A DNA stretch of 5,011 bases, taken from Clostridia bacterium (GTDB taxonomy: Bacteria > Bacillota > Clostridia > Christensenellales > Pumilibacteraceae). Under the pieces are notes generated by a model. That model saw only the letters and a list, made by a program, of their open reading frames with translations, had not been told where the DNA came from and did not search any database. A program made the translations under genes and the position numbers. Shown one piece after another: positions 1 through 5,011 of this stretch (the stretch's first letter is position 1; every line of letters starts with the position of its first letter). The DNA lies in the NCBI GenBank assembly GCA_900762945.1, contig CAAFIN010000011.1, forward strand, positions 1 through 5,011. The letters run 5' to 3'.

Positions 1-792
1 CTCGACGTTTTTGAATACTCTGCAAAAGTACGCTACGTCGACGTAACCGCACGCTTTCGCGACGTCGCCGATAGGTTCGTCTGTTTCGGCGAGAAGTTTT
101 TTCGCGAGAGAAATGCGTTTTTTAATCAGGTATTTTAGAGGCGGTATGCCGAGAGTGTCTTTGAACAAGTGCGTAAGGTAGTACTTGTTGATATAAAGAC
201 TGCGGCACACGTTGTCTATCGTGTCTATGGTGGTAAAGTTCTTGTCGAGGAAGTCCTTTACCTCGGTATACGTCCGTTTGCTTTCGAATATTTCGTCGGC
301 TTGACGGGAAGTGAGCCGAAGCACGAACGATACCAGTATGGTTAAAAGCGAATCGCTGATAACGCTGAAATAAGCGGGCTTGAGTTCGTTCTCCCAAAGG
401 AGTTGATCGCAGTAGCCCATTATGCGGTCGTAGAAAGCGCCGGTATTCACGATGCGGAAGGGCGCGTCCTGAACGAGCGAACCGGAGGGGCAGCCCTCGA
501 CGAGTACCCGCGCGATGCCGAGGAACATTATGTCCGCGGTCACGTCGTCGTCGAAGAACTCGTTGTGCATGACGCGCGGATTGCACACGATCATGTCGCC
601 GGTTTTGAAGGGGAAAGTTTCGTCGTCCACGCGGAACTTGCCCGAGCCGCTTTTAACGAGCATGATTTCGCAGAAGTCGTGGCAGTGGAGTTTGTTCATC
701 CAACCGCCGCTCGAATGGCGGTAAACGCCGATATACATGAGTTTCGGTTTTTTCAGAAATATGCTTTTTTTGTCCGTTCCGCTGACTTCCAT
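1..792 (-). CDS. AraC-family transcriptional regulator with N-terminal cupin domain (3' end missing)
   Basis: Reading the minus strand from the ATG at 792 gives 264 uninterrupted codons reaching the window edge, so the C-terminus is missing, probably by only 10-25 residues judging by the family. Residues about 30-80 resemble the AraC-type cupin sensor domain: HCHDFCE at 36-42, a GSGKFRVDDE strand-turn at 49-58, and GDMIVCNPRVMH ending in His76. Residues about 175-264 form the double helix-turn-helix domain, with YINKYYLTHLFKDTLG (200-215), the linker helix IKKRISLAKKLL (223-234), IGDVAKACGY (241-250) and YFCRVFK (255-261). It should bind DNA and switch genes in response to a small ligand, often a sugar or stress cue; the ligand is unknown. 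The start is set by an in-frame TAG at 802-804, ten bases upstream of the ATG, although the Shine-Dalgarno (GGACGG-like) is weak. It lies 37 bp after parA on the same strand, so co-transcription is possible. The family call is firm; the target is unknown. Confidence 0.93.
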   Translation of the reverse strand, partial: MEVSGTDKKSIFLKKPKLMYIGVYRHSSGGWMNKLHCHDFCEIMLVKSGSGKFRVDDETFPFKTGDMIVCNPRVMHNEFFDDDVTADIMFLGIARVLVEGCPSGSLVQDAPFRIVNTGAFYDRIMGYCDQLLWENELKPAYFSVISDSLLTILVSFVLRLTSRQADEIFESKRTYTEVKDFLDKNFTTIDTIDNVCRSLYINKYYLTHLFKDTLGIPPLKYLIKKRISLAKKLLAETDEPIGDVAKACGYVDVAYFCRVFKNVE

Positions 793-816
793 ATCCGTCC
801 GCTATAAAGCGCGAAA

Positions 817-838
817 GCGCAGAGCATCGCTACTGCGC
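817..838 (-). terminator. Possible weak intrinsic terminator at the end of parA
   Basis: On the minus strand GCGCAG (838-833) and CTGCGC (822-817) can pair, and the inner AGC/GCT (831-829 with 825-823) extends this to nine base pairs with one bulged T and a GAT loop. The hairpin overlaps the parA stop codon. It is followed by TTTCGCGCTTTAT, not a clean T tract, and a second small GCGC-TTTC-GCGC hairpin lies just beyond (820-809), sharing its first arm. This could attenuate read-through from parA into the AraC gene, or act only as an mRNA 3'-end or processing structure. The pairing is visible in the sequence; the function is a guess. Confidence 0.35.
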
Positions 839-1645
839 CTTGTATTTTAGAATTTTAAGGTCGGTAATCTTCTTGTAAGTGTCGTTGTTGCGCGTCAGGA
901 ACTCTTCCGCAAGCGACTTGTACGCAAGCGAGCCTACGCACTTGGGCTCGAACAGCATGACCGGGAGTCCGTAGGACGGCGCTTCGCCCAGGCGAATGTT
1001 TCTCGGGATCTTGGAGTCGAACACCTTTTTGCCGAAGAACTTGTAAATCTCTTCGGTGACGTTCTGGACGAGACGGGAGCGGCTGTCGTACATGGTCAGC
1101 ACTACGCCCTCGACCTCGAGTTGCGGGTTTAGTATCTTTTTCGCGAGCCTTATGGTGTTCATAAGTTGGCTGAGTCCCTCGAGCGCGTAATATTCGCCCT
1201 GAATGGGGATAAGTATCGAGTTCGCGGCGGTCAGCGCGTTGACCGTCAGAAGCGCGAGCGACGGGGGGCAGTCGATAAGTATGTAGTCGTAAGAGTTGCG
1301 AAGCGGGGAGAGGACTTTTTTGAGTACTTTCTCGCGGTCCTCCACGCCGACGAGTTCGACTTCCGCGCCAGCGAGATCGATATTCGAGGGCATAATGTCG
1401 AGATTCTTGACGAGCGTGGGGATAATCGCCGCCTTCGCGTCGACTTCGCCCGAAAGCACGCTGTAGGTCGAGTACTTGACTTTGGTCTTATCTATGCCGA
1501 AACCGCTGCTGCAGTTTCCTTGCGGGTCGATGTCCACCGCGAGAACCTTTTTACCCATGAGCGCGAGGTAGCTCGCGAGGTTCACGCAAGTCGTGGTTTT
1601 GCCGACGCCGCCTTTCTGGTTTGCTATTGCTATAATCTTGTGCAT
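830..1645 (-). CDS. parA: ParA/Soj-family chromosome-partitioning ATPase
   Basis: The 271-residue protein is a full-length ParA/Soj ATPase of the MinD/ParA deviant-Walker superfamily. Visible motifs are the deviant Walker A KGGVGKTT at 11-18 with signature Lys11, Walker A' DIDPQGN at 38-44, and Walker B YILIDCPPSL at 121-130 with Asp125. Arg189 (in YDSRSRL) and Arg218 (in IPRNIRLGEAPS) align with the arginines that Soj uses for non-specific DNA binding. The family forms ATP-dependent dimers on the nucleoid that move or segregate ParB-parS complexes; in Bacillus-type bacteria Soj also modulates DnaA. The start is supported by GGTGAG at 1651-1656, five bases from the ATG, and by the canonical N-terminus. 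The C-terminus carries a Lys-rich tail of about 18 residues (ending KILKYKAQ) beyond the usual Soj length of about 253. No parB follows; the next gene encodes an AraC regulator. A role in chromosome segregation is inferred; an orphan ParA positioning another cargo is possible. Confidence 0.93.
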   Translation of the reverse strand: MHKIIAIANQKGGVGKTTTCVNLASYLALMGKKVLAVDIDPQGNCSSGFGIDKTKVKYSTYSVLSGEVDAKAAIIPTLVKNLDIMPSNIDLAGAEVELVGVEDREKVLKKVLSPLRNSYDYILIDCPPSLALLTVNALTAANSILIPIQGEYYALEGLSQLMNTIRLAKKILNPQLEVEGVVLTMYDSRSRLVQNVTEEIYKFFGKKVFDSKIPRNIRLGEAPSYGLPVMLFEPKCVGSLAYKSLAEEFLTRNNDTYKKITDLKILKYKAQ

Positions 1646-1650
1646 AATTT

Positions 1651-1656
1651 CTCACC
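1651..1656 (-). promoter_or_regulatory. Ribosome binding site of parA
   Basis: GGTGAG on the minus strand matches the 3' part of the AAGGAGGTGA consensus and sits five bases before the ATG at 1645. It supports that start over any internal Met. Confidence 0.75.
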
Positions 1657-1681
1657 GTAATTGCTGAAATAATAGTGTGTA

Positions 1682-1720
1682 TAGGTTGGTAAATCGTTTG
1701 GACAAAGGTTATACAACCTA
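1682..1720. repeat. Inverted repeat in the parA leader with alternative pairing
   Basis: TAGGTTG (1682-1688) and CAACCTA (1714-1720) form a perfect 7-bp inverted repeat separated by 25 bp. The right arm can instead pair locally: GGTT (1707-1710) with AACC (1715-1718) around ATAC. AGGTT therefore occurs twice in direct orientation (1683-1687 and 1706-1710), and both copies compete for the same partner. The element lies between the predicted parA promoter and its ribosome binding site, so it would be in the 5' leader or could be a protein-binding operator. No known riboswitch class is recognised. The repeats are certain; a function is speculative. Confidence 0.4.
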
Positions 1721-1744
1721 AGTATATAATAATACTTTTATCAC

Positions 1745-1773
1745 ATTTTACCATAAATAAAAGTAAAAGACAA
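1745..1773 (-). promoter_or_regulatory. Predicted sigma-A type promoter of parA
   Basis: On the minus strand TTGTCT (1773-1768) and TAAAAT (1750-1745) are separated by exactly 17 bp and match the TTGACA and TATAAT boxes at 4/6 and 5/6 positions. Transcription would start near 1738, giving a parA leader of about 90 nt. A weaker alternative, TTGTCC (1705-1700) and TATACA (1683-1678) with 16-bp spacing, lies closer to the gene and overlaps the inverted repeat at 1682-1720. Confidence 0.6.
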
Positions 1774-1780
1774 CCGTTTG

Positions 1781-1795
1781 ACGCGCGTGCGCGCG
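1781..1795. other. Alternating purine-pyrimidine GC tract
   Basis: Fifteen bases alternate strictly purine-pyrimidine (ACGCGCG, then TGCGCGCG) in the middle of otherwise AT-rich intergenic DNA, between the two divergent promoters. The same bases can fold as a 5-bp CGCGC/GCGCG hairpin with a GTGC loop. Such tracts are prone to Z-DNA under negative supercoiling, which divergent transcription produces. The composition is plain to see; any role is inference. Confidence 0.4.
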
Positions 1796-1867
1796 ATAAT
1801 CTTTAAAAATATTGTGCGGGATTCAAAAAAAATCGTTCCAAAGTCCGGTTTTTACCTATCAAATAAC

Positions 1868-1896
1868 TTGCCTAAAACGCTTAGGCTCGCTATAAT
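1868..1896 (+). promoter_or_regulatory. Predicted promoter of the ecfA1-ecfA2-ecfT-truA operon, probably leaderless
   Basis: TTGCCT (1868-1873, 4/6 match) and a perfect TATAAT (1891-1896) are spaced by 17 bp. Only six bases separate the -10 box from the ecfA1 ATG at 1903, so the usual start point about 7 nt downstream of the -10 coincides with the A of the ATG. No Shine-Dalgarno lies within a useful distance upstream. This predicts a leaderless mRNA. An A-rich stretch with eight consecutive A (1825-1832) lies about 35 bp upstream of the -35 box. Confidence 0.72.
1870..1886. promoter_or_regulatory. Palindrome in the ecfA1 promoter spacer, candidate operator
   Basis: GCCTAA (1870-1875) and TTAGGC (1881-1886) form a perfect 6-bp inverted repeat around AACGC. 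It overlaps the last four bases of the -35 box and fills most of the spacer, a classic position for a repressor site. It would lie upstream of the transcript, so it is unlikely to act as an RNA hairpin. The regulator is unknown. It is not an obvious match to operators I recognise. Confidence 0.45.
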
Positions 1897-1902
1897 AAAT
1901 AT

Positions 1903-2730
1903 ATGAGCATCATCGAGATAAACGACGTTTACTATACTTACGGCAAGGACACGGAAAGCCCGACGAAGGCGGTTCGCGGCGTTTCACTTAACGTCGACGA
2001 AGGCGAGTTCGTCGCGGTGGTCGGACATAACGGCTCCGGAAAGTCCACGCTCGCGCGGCTGATGAACGGGCTGATTACGCCCGACAACGGCAGCGTGAAA
2101 GTAAACGGGCTGTCGACTTCGGACGATAAAAACCTCTTCGACGTGAGAAAGACGGTGGGCGTGGTGTTTCAGAACCCCGACAACCAGATGGTCGCGACGA
2201 TCATCGAGGACGACGTGGCGTTCGGTCCCGAAAACCTCGGGCTTCCGTCCGAAGAGATCCGCGAGCGCGTCGACTGGGCGCTAAAAAGCGTAGGTATGTA
2301 CGAGCATCGCGGCGGCACTCCGTTCCGGCTCAGCGGCGGACAGAAACAGCGGCTTGCGATAGCAGGCGTGCTGGCGATAAAGCCGCGGGTAATGGTGCTG
2401 GACGAATCGACTTCCATGCTCGATCCCGACGGCCGCGCGGAAGTACTGGAAGTGGTGCGGCGGCTCAACCGCGAAGAGAAAATGTCCGTCGTGATGATAA
2501 CGCACTTTATGGAAGAAGCGTTGCTTGCCGACAGAATCGTCGTAATGGACAAGGGACAAATCGCGATGGAGGGCGGAAAAGAAATATTCGAGCGCGAGGA
2601 CGAACTCACGGCAATGGGGCTTACCGTGCCGGTGGCGACGAGAGTGGCGCACGCGCTTATTAAACGCGGCGTACCGATAGACAGCGGCGTGACGACCGCG
2701 GAGGAACTTATAGATAAACTATGCCGATAA
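1903..2730 (+). CDS. ecfA1: Energy-coupling factor transporter ATPase EcfA1
   Basis: This 275-residue ABC ATPase is the first of the two nucleotide-binding subunits of a group II ECF importer. It pairs with EcfA2 on the inner face of the membrane and powers vitamin or metal uptake through EcfT and exchangeable S components. Visible motifs are Walker A GHNGSGKST (41-49), Q-loop VFQNPDNQ with Gln90, signature LSGGQKQ (143-149), Walker B VMVLDES (163-169) with catalytic Glu168, D-loop SMLDPDG (171-177) and switch His201 in ITHFMEEA. The LDES..SMLDP form and QNPDNQ Q-loop are typical of EcfA1 rather than EcfA2. The start at MSIIEINDVYYTYG matches the family N-terminus and begins right at the predicted transcription start, with no Shine-Dalgarno. 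The stop lies inside the next gene, overlapping it by 10 bp. Length is normal and all catalytic residues are present. Confidence 0.96.
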   Translation: MSIIEINDVYYTYGKDTESPTKAVRGVSLNVDEGEFVAVVGHNGSGKSTLARLMNGLITPDNGSVKVNGLSTSDDKNLFDVRKTVGVVFQNPDNQMVATIIEDDVAFGPENLGLPSEEIRERVDWALKSVGMYEHRGGTPFRLSGGQKQRLAIAGVLAIKPRVMVLDESTSMLDPDGRAEVLEVVRRLNREEKMSVVMITHFMEEALLADRIVVMDKGQIAMEGGKEIFEREDELTAMGLTVPVATRVAHALIKRGVPIDSGVTTAEELIDKLCR

Positions 2731-3584
2731 AGATAGAGCACCTCGGGTACGTCTACAATCCGAAAACGGCGTTCGCGACGAGCGCGCTCACCGATATAAA
2801 TCTGACCGTGAACGACGGCGATTTTCTGGGCGTGATCGGACACACCGGCAGCGGCAAATCGACGCTTATCACGCACCTTAACGCGCTGACCCGTATACAG
2901 ACCGGCGCGATTTTCGTGGACGAAATAGACCTCAGACCCAAAAAAATAGACTTCAAAAAACTCCGTTCGCGCGTTGGTATGGTTTTTCAGTACCCCGAGT
3001 ACCAACTTTTCGACGAAACGGTGTATAAGGACGTGTCGTTCGGGCCGAAGAATATCGGCTTATCGCAGGACGAAATCGCAGCGAGAGTAAAGGAAGCGAT
3101 AGAACTCGTGGGACTTGACTACGAAGCGGTCAAGGACCGTTCGCCGTTCGAACTCAGCGGCGGGCAGATGCGCAGAGTGGCGCTCGCGGGCGTTATCGCA
3201 ATGCGCCCCGAAGTGCTGGTACTCGACGAGCCGACCGCGGGACTTGACCCAAAGGGTAAGACCGAGATCATGGAACTTGCCGGACGCTTGAAAAAAACTT
3301 GCCCGATAATAATCATGATTTCGCACAATATGGACGAGGTGGCGAAGTACTGCAACCGCGTAGCCGTCATGAGCGACGGCAAACTCTACGGAGTGTATTC
3401 GTCCCGCGAACTTTTCGCGCAGTCCGAACTGCTCCGCTCGCTGCATATCGAGCCGCCGTCCGTCACGGCGATTGCGGACGGGCTTAACGCGCGCGGCTTT
3501 ACCGTCGACCCGTCGATCGTGGACGAGGACGAACTCGTGGAAGCGATCGCCGCCGAATGGCAGAGGAGGCACGGCAATGCGTGA
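2721..3584 (+). CDS. ecfA2: Energy-coupling factor transporter ATPase EcfA2
   Basis: This 287-residue ABC ATPase is the second nucleotide-binding subunit of the ECF module. Visible motifs are Walker A GHTGSGKST (40-48), Q-loop MVFQYPEYQLF with Gln90, signature LSGGQMRR (145-152), Walker B EVLVLDEPT with catalytic Glu170, D-loop AGLDPKG (173-179) and switch His202 in MISHNMDEVA. The FQYPEYQLF Q-loop and LSGGQMRR signature are characteristic of EcfA2. Its ATG lies within the end of ecfA1 (10-bp overlap). The nearest good Shine-Dalgarno, GGAGGA at 2700-2705, is 15 bases away, longer than optimal, so translation is probably coupled to termination of ecfA1. The C-terminal domain (about 230-287) fits the EcfA regulatory or dimerisation extension. 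All catalytic residues are intact. Confidence 0.96.
   Translation: MPIKIEHLGYVYNPKTAFATSALTDINLTVNDGDFLGVIGHTGSGKSTLITHLNALTRIQTGAIFVDEIDLRPKKIDFKKLRSRVGMVFQYPEYQLFDETVYKDVSFGPKNIGLSQDEIAARVKEAIELVGLDYEAVKDRSPFELSGGQMRRVALAGVIAMRPEVLVLDEPTAGLDPKGKTEIMELAGRLKKTCPIIIMISHNMDEVAKYCNRVAVMSDGKLYGVYSSRELFAQSELLRSLHIEPPSVTAIADGLNARGFTVDPSIVDEDELVEAIAAEWQRRHGNA
3564..3569 (+). promoter_or_regulatory. Ribosome binding site that fixes the ecfT start
   Basis: A perfect AGGAGG inside the end of ecfA2 lies seven bases before the ATG at 3577. It rules against the longer reading from 3472, which would overlap ecfA2 by more than 100 bp and add 35 residues unlike the family. Confidence 0.85.
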
Positions 3585-4425
3585 AATAGCGCTCGGACAA
3601 TACTATCCGGTCGATTCCGTGCTGCACAGGCTCGACCCGAGAACGAAAATCATACTGATGATAGCGTATATCACGATGATATTCTTCGTCAAAACCTTTA
3701 TCGGTTTCGGCGTGATTTTCGTGTTTCTCGCGATCGCGATTATCCTCTCGCGCGTGCCGGTCGGCAAAGTGTTGAAAAGCCTGAAAACGATAATGTTCCT
3801 CGTGCTTTTCACCGTGATAATGTCGCTTCTGTTCTACGCCGGTAAGGAAGAAGACCTTATCTGGCGGTGGGGAATAATCAAGGTTTACCGCGCGGGGCTG
3901 ATAAACGCCGGGCTTATGGCGCTGAGGCTTATGTTCCTCGTCGTCGGGCCTACGCTTCTGACGTTCACGACCACTCCGGTCGCGCTCACCGACGGACTTG
4001 AAAGCCTTCTGAAACCTCTGTCGTATATCAAATTCCCCGTCCACGAACTGGCGATGATAATGAGCATCGCGCTGCGGCTTATCCCCACGCTCGTAGAGGA
4101 AACGGACAAGATTCAGTCCGCGCAGAAAGCGCGTTGCGCCGACTTCGACAGCGGCAACGTGTTCAAGCGCGCCAAAGCCATGATCCCCGTGCTGATCCCG
4201 CTGTTCGTGTCCTCGTTCCGCAGAGCCGACGAACTCGCCGACGCAATGGACTCGCGGTGCTACCGCGGCGCAAAGGGCAGAACGCGTATGAAAAAACTGA
4301 TGTTTCACCTCCGCGACTTGTTCGCCGTGCTGTTTCTCGCCGTGTTTTTCTTCGCGATACTGTGGCTGAGATACAACTTCTTTCCGTGGGTTATCGACCT
4401 TAGCGCGATATACTGGATAATGTGA
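3577..4425 (+). CDS. ecfT: Energy-coupling factor transporter transmembrane protein EcfT
   Basis: EcfT is the membrane scaffold that links the EcfA1-EcfA2 dimer to S components and transmits ATP-driven motion. The ATG at 3577 is chosen over an upstream in-frame ATG at 3472 because AGGAGG (3564-3569) lies seven bases before it and because residues 1-25 (MREIALGQYYPVDSVLHRLDPRTKI) have the family N-terminus. The result is 282 residues, a normal length. LDPRTK is at 19-24. Hydrophobic segments lie near 26-57, 70-87, 107-130, 155-172 and 246-265, with a further short hydrophobic end at 268-282. The cytoplasmic coupling helices carry QSAQKARCADF (180-190) and DAMDSRCYRG (222-231). These correspond to the two Ala-Arg-Gly-type motifs that contact the ATPases; both arginines (186, 227) are kept, but the first motif reads ARC. 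The gene overlaps ecfA2 by 8 bp. No S component is adjacent, as expected for a group II module serving several substrates. Confidence 0.95.
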   Translation: MREIALGQYYPVDSVLHRLDPRTKIILMIAYITMIFFVKTFIGFGVIFVFLAIAIILSRVPVGKVLKSLKTIMFLVLFTVIMSLLFYAGKEEDLIWRWGIIKVYRAGLINAGLMALRLMFLVVGPTLLTFTTTPVALTDGLESLLKPLSYIKFPVHELAMIMSIALRLIPTLVEETDKIQSAQKARCADFDSGNVFKRAKAMIPVLIPLFVSSFRRADELADAMDSRCYRGAKGRTRMKKLMFHLRDLFAVLFLAVFFFAILWLRYNFFPWVIDLSAIYWIM

Positions 4426-4430
4426 GGTGA
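4425..4430 (+). promoter_or_regulatory. Ribosome binding site that fixes the truA GTG start
   Basis: AGGTGA starts on the last base of the ecfT stop codon and ends three bases before the GTG at 4434. Because AGGTGA is the 3' half of the full consensus, this is near-optimal spacing. It supports a GTG start coupled to the end of ecfT. Confidence 0.75.
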
Positions 4431-4433
4431 GCC

Positions 4434-5011
4434 GTGAGAAGAATTAAAATCACGCTCGATTATATCGGCACGGCTTACGACGGCTGGCAACGTCAGCCCG
4501 ACCGCGACACCGTGCAAAAGCGCGTCGAAGAAGCGATATTTTCGCTGTCCGGCGAACGCGTTTCCGTCGTAGCCAGCGGCAGAACGGACGCGGGCGTACA
4601 TGCGCTCGGTCAGGTCGCGCACTTCGACGTAAACGCCGCGATCCCCGCCAAAAACTATATGACGGGCGTAAATCATTTCTTGCCGCCGGATATACGGATA
4701 CTTAGCGCGGAAGAAGCGCCCGATGACTTCCACGCGAGGTTCTCCGCGCACGAAAAAACCTATACGTATTGCATTTACGAAAGCCGTTTCGACCGCGCGT
4801 GCTATTTTAACCGCGCCGCGAGAGTAGAGCAAAAACTCGACCTGAAAAATATGAAAACCGCCGCCGAAGCGTTTTGCGGCACTCACGATTTCACGTCGTT
4901 CTGCTCGGCGGGAGCGGACACGACCACGTTCACCCGCACGATAAAGGATATACGCGTTACGCGTAGCGGCGGGCTGGTGAAAATATCCGTCACCGCCGAC
5001 GGATTCCTCTA
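4434..5011 (+). CDS. truA: tRNA pseudouridine(38-40) synthase TruA (3' end missing)
   Basis: TruA converts uridines 38-40 in the anticodon arm of many tRNAs to pseudouridine. The reading frame starts at a GTG and stays open for 192 codons to the window edge; the family is usually about 245-265 residues, so roughly the last quarter is missing. Visible features are the N-terminal strand RIKITLDYIGTAYDGWQRQP (3-22), the catalytic motif SGRTDAGVHALGQVAHF (48-64) with nucleophile Asp52, NHFLPPDIRI (about 80-89), FHARFSAHEKTYTY with the conserved active-site Tyr, and the FCGTHDFTSFC segment that begins the second half. The GTG start fits the N-terminus exactly and is preceded by AGGTGA. It is eight bases after ecfT and is the fourth gene of the operon, the order seen in many Bacillota. 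The identification is firm. Confidence 0.96.
   Translation, partial: MRRIKITLDYIGTAYDGWQRQPDRDTVQKRVEEAIFSLSGERVSVVASGRTDAGVHALGQVAHFDVNAAIPAKNYMTGVNHFLPPDIRILSAEEAPDDFHARFSAHEKTYTYCIYESRFDRACYFNRAARVEQKLDLKNMKTAAEAFCGTHDFTSFCSAGADTTTFTRTIKDIRVTRSGGLVKISVTADGFL

Noticed and set aside
403..807. Plus-strand open frame of 134 codons opposite the AraC gene
   Set aside because: It is antisense to a recognisable cupin/HTH protein and has no promoter, ribosome site or known domain.
1166..1660. Plus-strand open frame of 164 codons opposite parA
   Set aside because: It is antisense to the intact ParA ATPase and shows no recognisable domain.
1778..1800. TTGACG followed by GATAAT as a plus-strand promoter
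   Set aside because: The boxes are only 11 bp apart, far from the 16-18 bp needed.
2169..3005. Long minus-strand open frame of 278 codons across ecfA1 and ecfA2
   Set aside because: It is antisense to two clear ABC ATPases, spans their junction, has no family resemblance and is rich in Ser/Thr/Arg as expected from reading GC-biased codons in reverse.
3499..4308. Minus-strand open frame of 269 codons over ecfT
   Set aside because: It is antisense to a well-supported membrane protein and has a His/Arg/Glu-rich composition typical of a shadow frame, with no recognisable domain.
4299..4314. Partial resemblance to a parS half-site (TGTTTCAC)
   Set aside because: Only the left half matches; the right half is CTCCGCGA rather than a GTGAAACA-type palindrome, and it lies inside ecfT.
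4305..4886. Minus-strand open frame of 193 codons over truA
   Set aside because: The plus-strand GTG frame encodes a clear TruA with its catalytic motif, so this is a shadow.
1..5011. CRISPR arrays, tRNA or rRNA genes, insertion sequences, attachment sites or toxin-antitoxin pairs
   Set aside because: Reading both strands showed no spaced direct repeats, no tRNA-like folds, no transposase or integrase motifs and no small paired genes; the window is fully accounted for by five housekeeping or regulatory genes and one intergenic region.

Overview
This window looks like ordinary chromosome of a Bacillota bacterium, most likely a Clostridia-type one. The main evidence is the gene order ecfA1-ecfA2-ecfT-truA, which is a hallmark of that phylum, together with Shine-Dalgarno sites of the AGGAGG/AGGTGA type and a Soj-type ParA. 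The coding regions are moderately GC-rich (many GCG, CGC, GAC and TTC codons, alongside frequent ATA), while the one long intergenic region is AT-rich. I would guess an uncultured gut-type clostridial lineage, but nothing in the window fixes the genus.

Layout. Positions 1-1645 carry two genes on the minus strand. A Soj/ParA ATPase gene (830-1645) is followed downstream, 37 bp away, by an AraC-family regulator gene whose 3' end runs off the window at position 1. Positions 1646-1902 are a 257-bp divergent intergenic region. It holds a minus-strand promoter for parA, inverted repeats in the parA leader, a short alternating purine-pyrimidine GC tract, and a strong-looking plus-strand promoter with a palindrome between its -35 and -10 boxes. 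Positions 1903-5011 are one compact plus-strand operon. It encodes both ATPases (EcfA1, EcfA2) and the membrane coupling protein (EcfT) of a group II energy-coupling-factor vitamin/metal importer, then TruA, the tRNA pseudouridine synthase, which is cut by the right edge. The genes overlap by 10 bp and 8 bp, and EcfT and TruA are 8 bp apart.

How they work together. EcfA1, EcfA2 and EcfT form the shared energising module for interchangeable substrate-binding S components. None is encoded here, so the transported substrates cannot be read from this window. TruA is linked by operon structure, not by biochemistry. ParA would normally work with ParB on parS sites, but no parB and no recognisable parS is present.

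I do not see a new defence, mobile or CRISPR-like system. The points most worth a second look are these: (i) the ecfA1 promoter is placed so that transcription should begin at or next to the ATG, implying a leaderless mRNA, and it carries a 6-5-6 palindrome; (ii) a Soj-like parA is followed by an AraC regulator instead of parB; (iii) the coupling motif of EcfT reads Ala-Arg-Cys where Ala-Arg-Gly is usual.
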